From Maribacter litoralis (GTDB lineage: Bacteria; Bacteroidota; Bacteroidia; Flavobacteriales; Flavobacteriaceae), in the NCBI RefSeq assembly GCF_003075045.1, contig NZ_QCZD01000002.1, forward strand, positions 372,001 through 436,000: a stretch of DNA of 64,000 bases, read 5' to 3'. This document shows positions 63,906-64,000 of the stretch, in pieces; the stretch's first letter is position 1, and every line of letters starts with the position of its first letter. The notes below the pieces were generated by a model that was not told the DNA's origin, searched no databases, and worked only from the letters and a program-made list of their open reading frames with translations. The translations under genes and the position numbers were made by a program.

Positions 63906-64000
63906 ATGAAAAATAAACTAATTATATCGTCATTGTTTCTTGTCGCTTTGTTGACATGGAGCTGTACGGATCTAGAAGAAGAATTATTAGATGAATCATT
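63906..64000 (+). CDS. SusD/RagB-family lipoprotein, 5' end only
   Basis: The first 31 residues are visible: signal peptide and lipobox in MKNKLIISSLFLVALLTWSC, then TDLEEELLDES, a typical SusD start. It begins 18 bases after susC. The rest lies beyond the window. The family caps the SusC barrel and binds substrate on the cell surface. Confidence 0.85.
   Translation, partial: MKNKLIISSLFLVALLTWSCTDLEEELLDES

Overview
This window is chromosomal DNA of a member of the Bacteroidota, most likely a marine Flavobacteriaceae (Maribacter/Zobellia-like; genus is inference). The evidence is the low G+C content, near-absence of Shine-Dalgarno sequences, promoters of the TTG-N17-23-TAnnTTTG type, SusC/SusD and STN-domain TonB receptors controlled by FecI/FecR pairs, many small lipoproteins, and the gene order rpsM-rpsK-rpsD-rpoA-rplQ. 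I see no tRNA, rRNA, CRISPR array, intact insertion sequence or prophage.

Layout. 1-8.6 kb is housekeeping: the end of the ribosomal protein/RNA polymerase alpha operon, carA, eno, a GT5 glycogen-synthase-like gene and gltA, separated by clear intrinsic terminators. 8.6-10.5 kb holds two guanidino-modifying enzymes (a DDAH-like protein and CtlX). 10.6-13.9 kb is an operon for an exported molybdenum hydroxylase: di-haem cytochrome c, 2Fe-2S subunit and Tat-exported Mo subunit. 13.9-18.6 kb has a lipid acyltransferase, an SDR-DUF2867 protein with an unknown partner, and argS. 18.6-24.5 kb is a cell-surface-signalling module: ECF sigma, FecR and STN-TonB receptor on the minus strand, divergent from a large acidic repeat-built lipoprotein on the plus strand. 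A bipartite sequence, GTAGGGTATT-N10-GTTGTT, occurs both in front of fecR and in front of the lipoprotein gene, and is the best candidate for the cognate sigma-factor promoter.

24.7-52.5 kb is mixed: ffh, folD, secreted hydrolases, an aldo/keto reductase, queE, a HerA-like ATPase, a zincin lipoprotein, a DTW-domain tRNA modification enzyme, a sterol-desaturase-family protein, a NamZ-like muramidase whose start codon abuts that of a LolC/E-like permease, an M20 peptidase, an HMCES-like SRAP protein, a SulP transporter followed by an MBL-rhodanese protein, and a DnaQ/GIY-YIG fusion nuclease. Near 52-53 kb a gene-poor stretch carries several strong hairpins, a very small gene and a possible small RNA.

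53-58.7 kb reads as an ethanolamine/phospholipid head-group salvage region: eat-eutB-eutC without microcompartment genes, followed by a secreted fusion of a glycerophosphodiester-phosphodiesterase-like domain and an alkaline phosphatase. Together these could release ethanolamine and phosphate from glycerophosphoethanolamine outside the cytoplasm, import the ethanolamine and cleave it to acetaldehyde and ammonia. From 58.8 kb to the end there is a second ECF sigma-FecR-SusC-SusD module, cut at the window edge. Whether it belongs with the ethanolamine genes is unproven.
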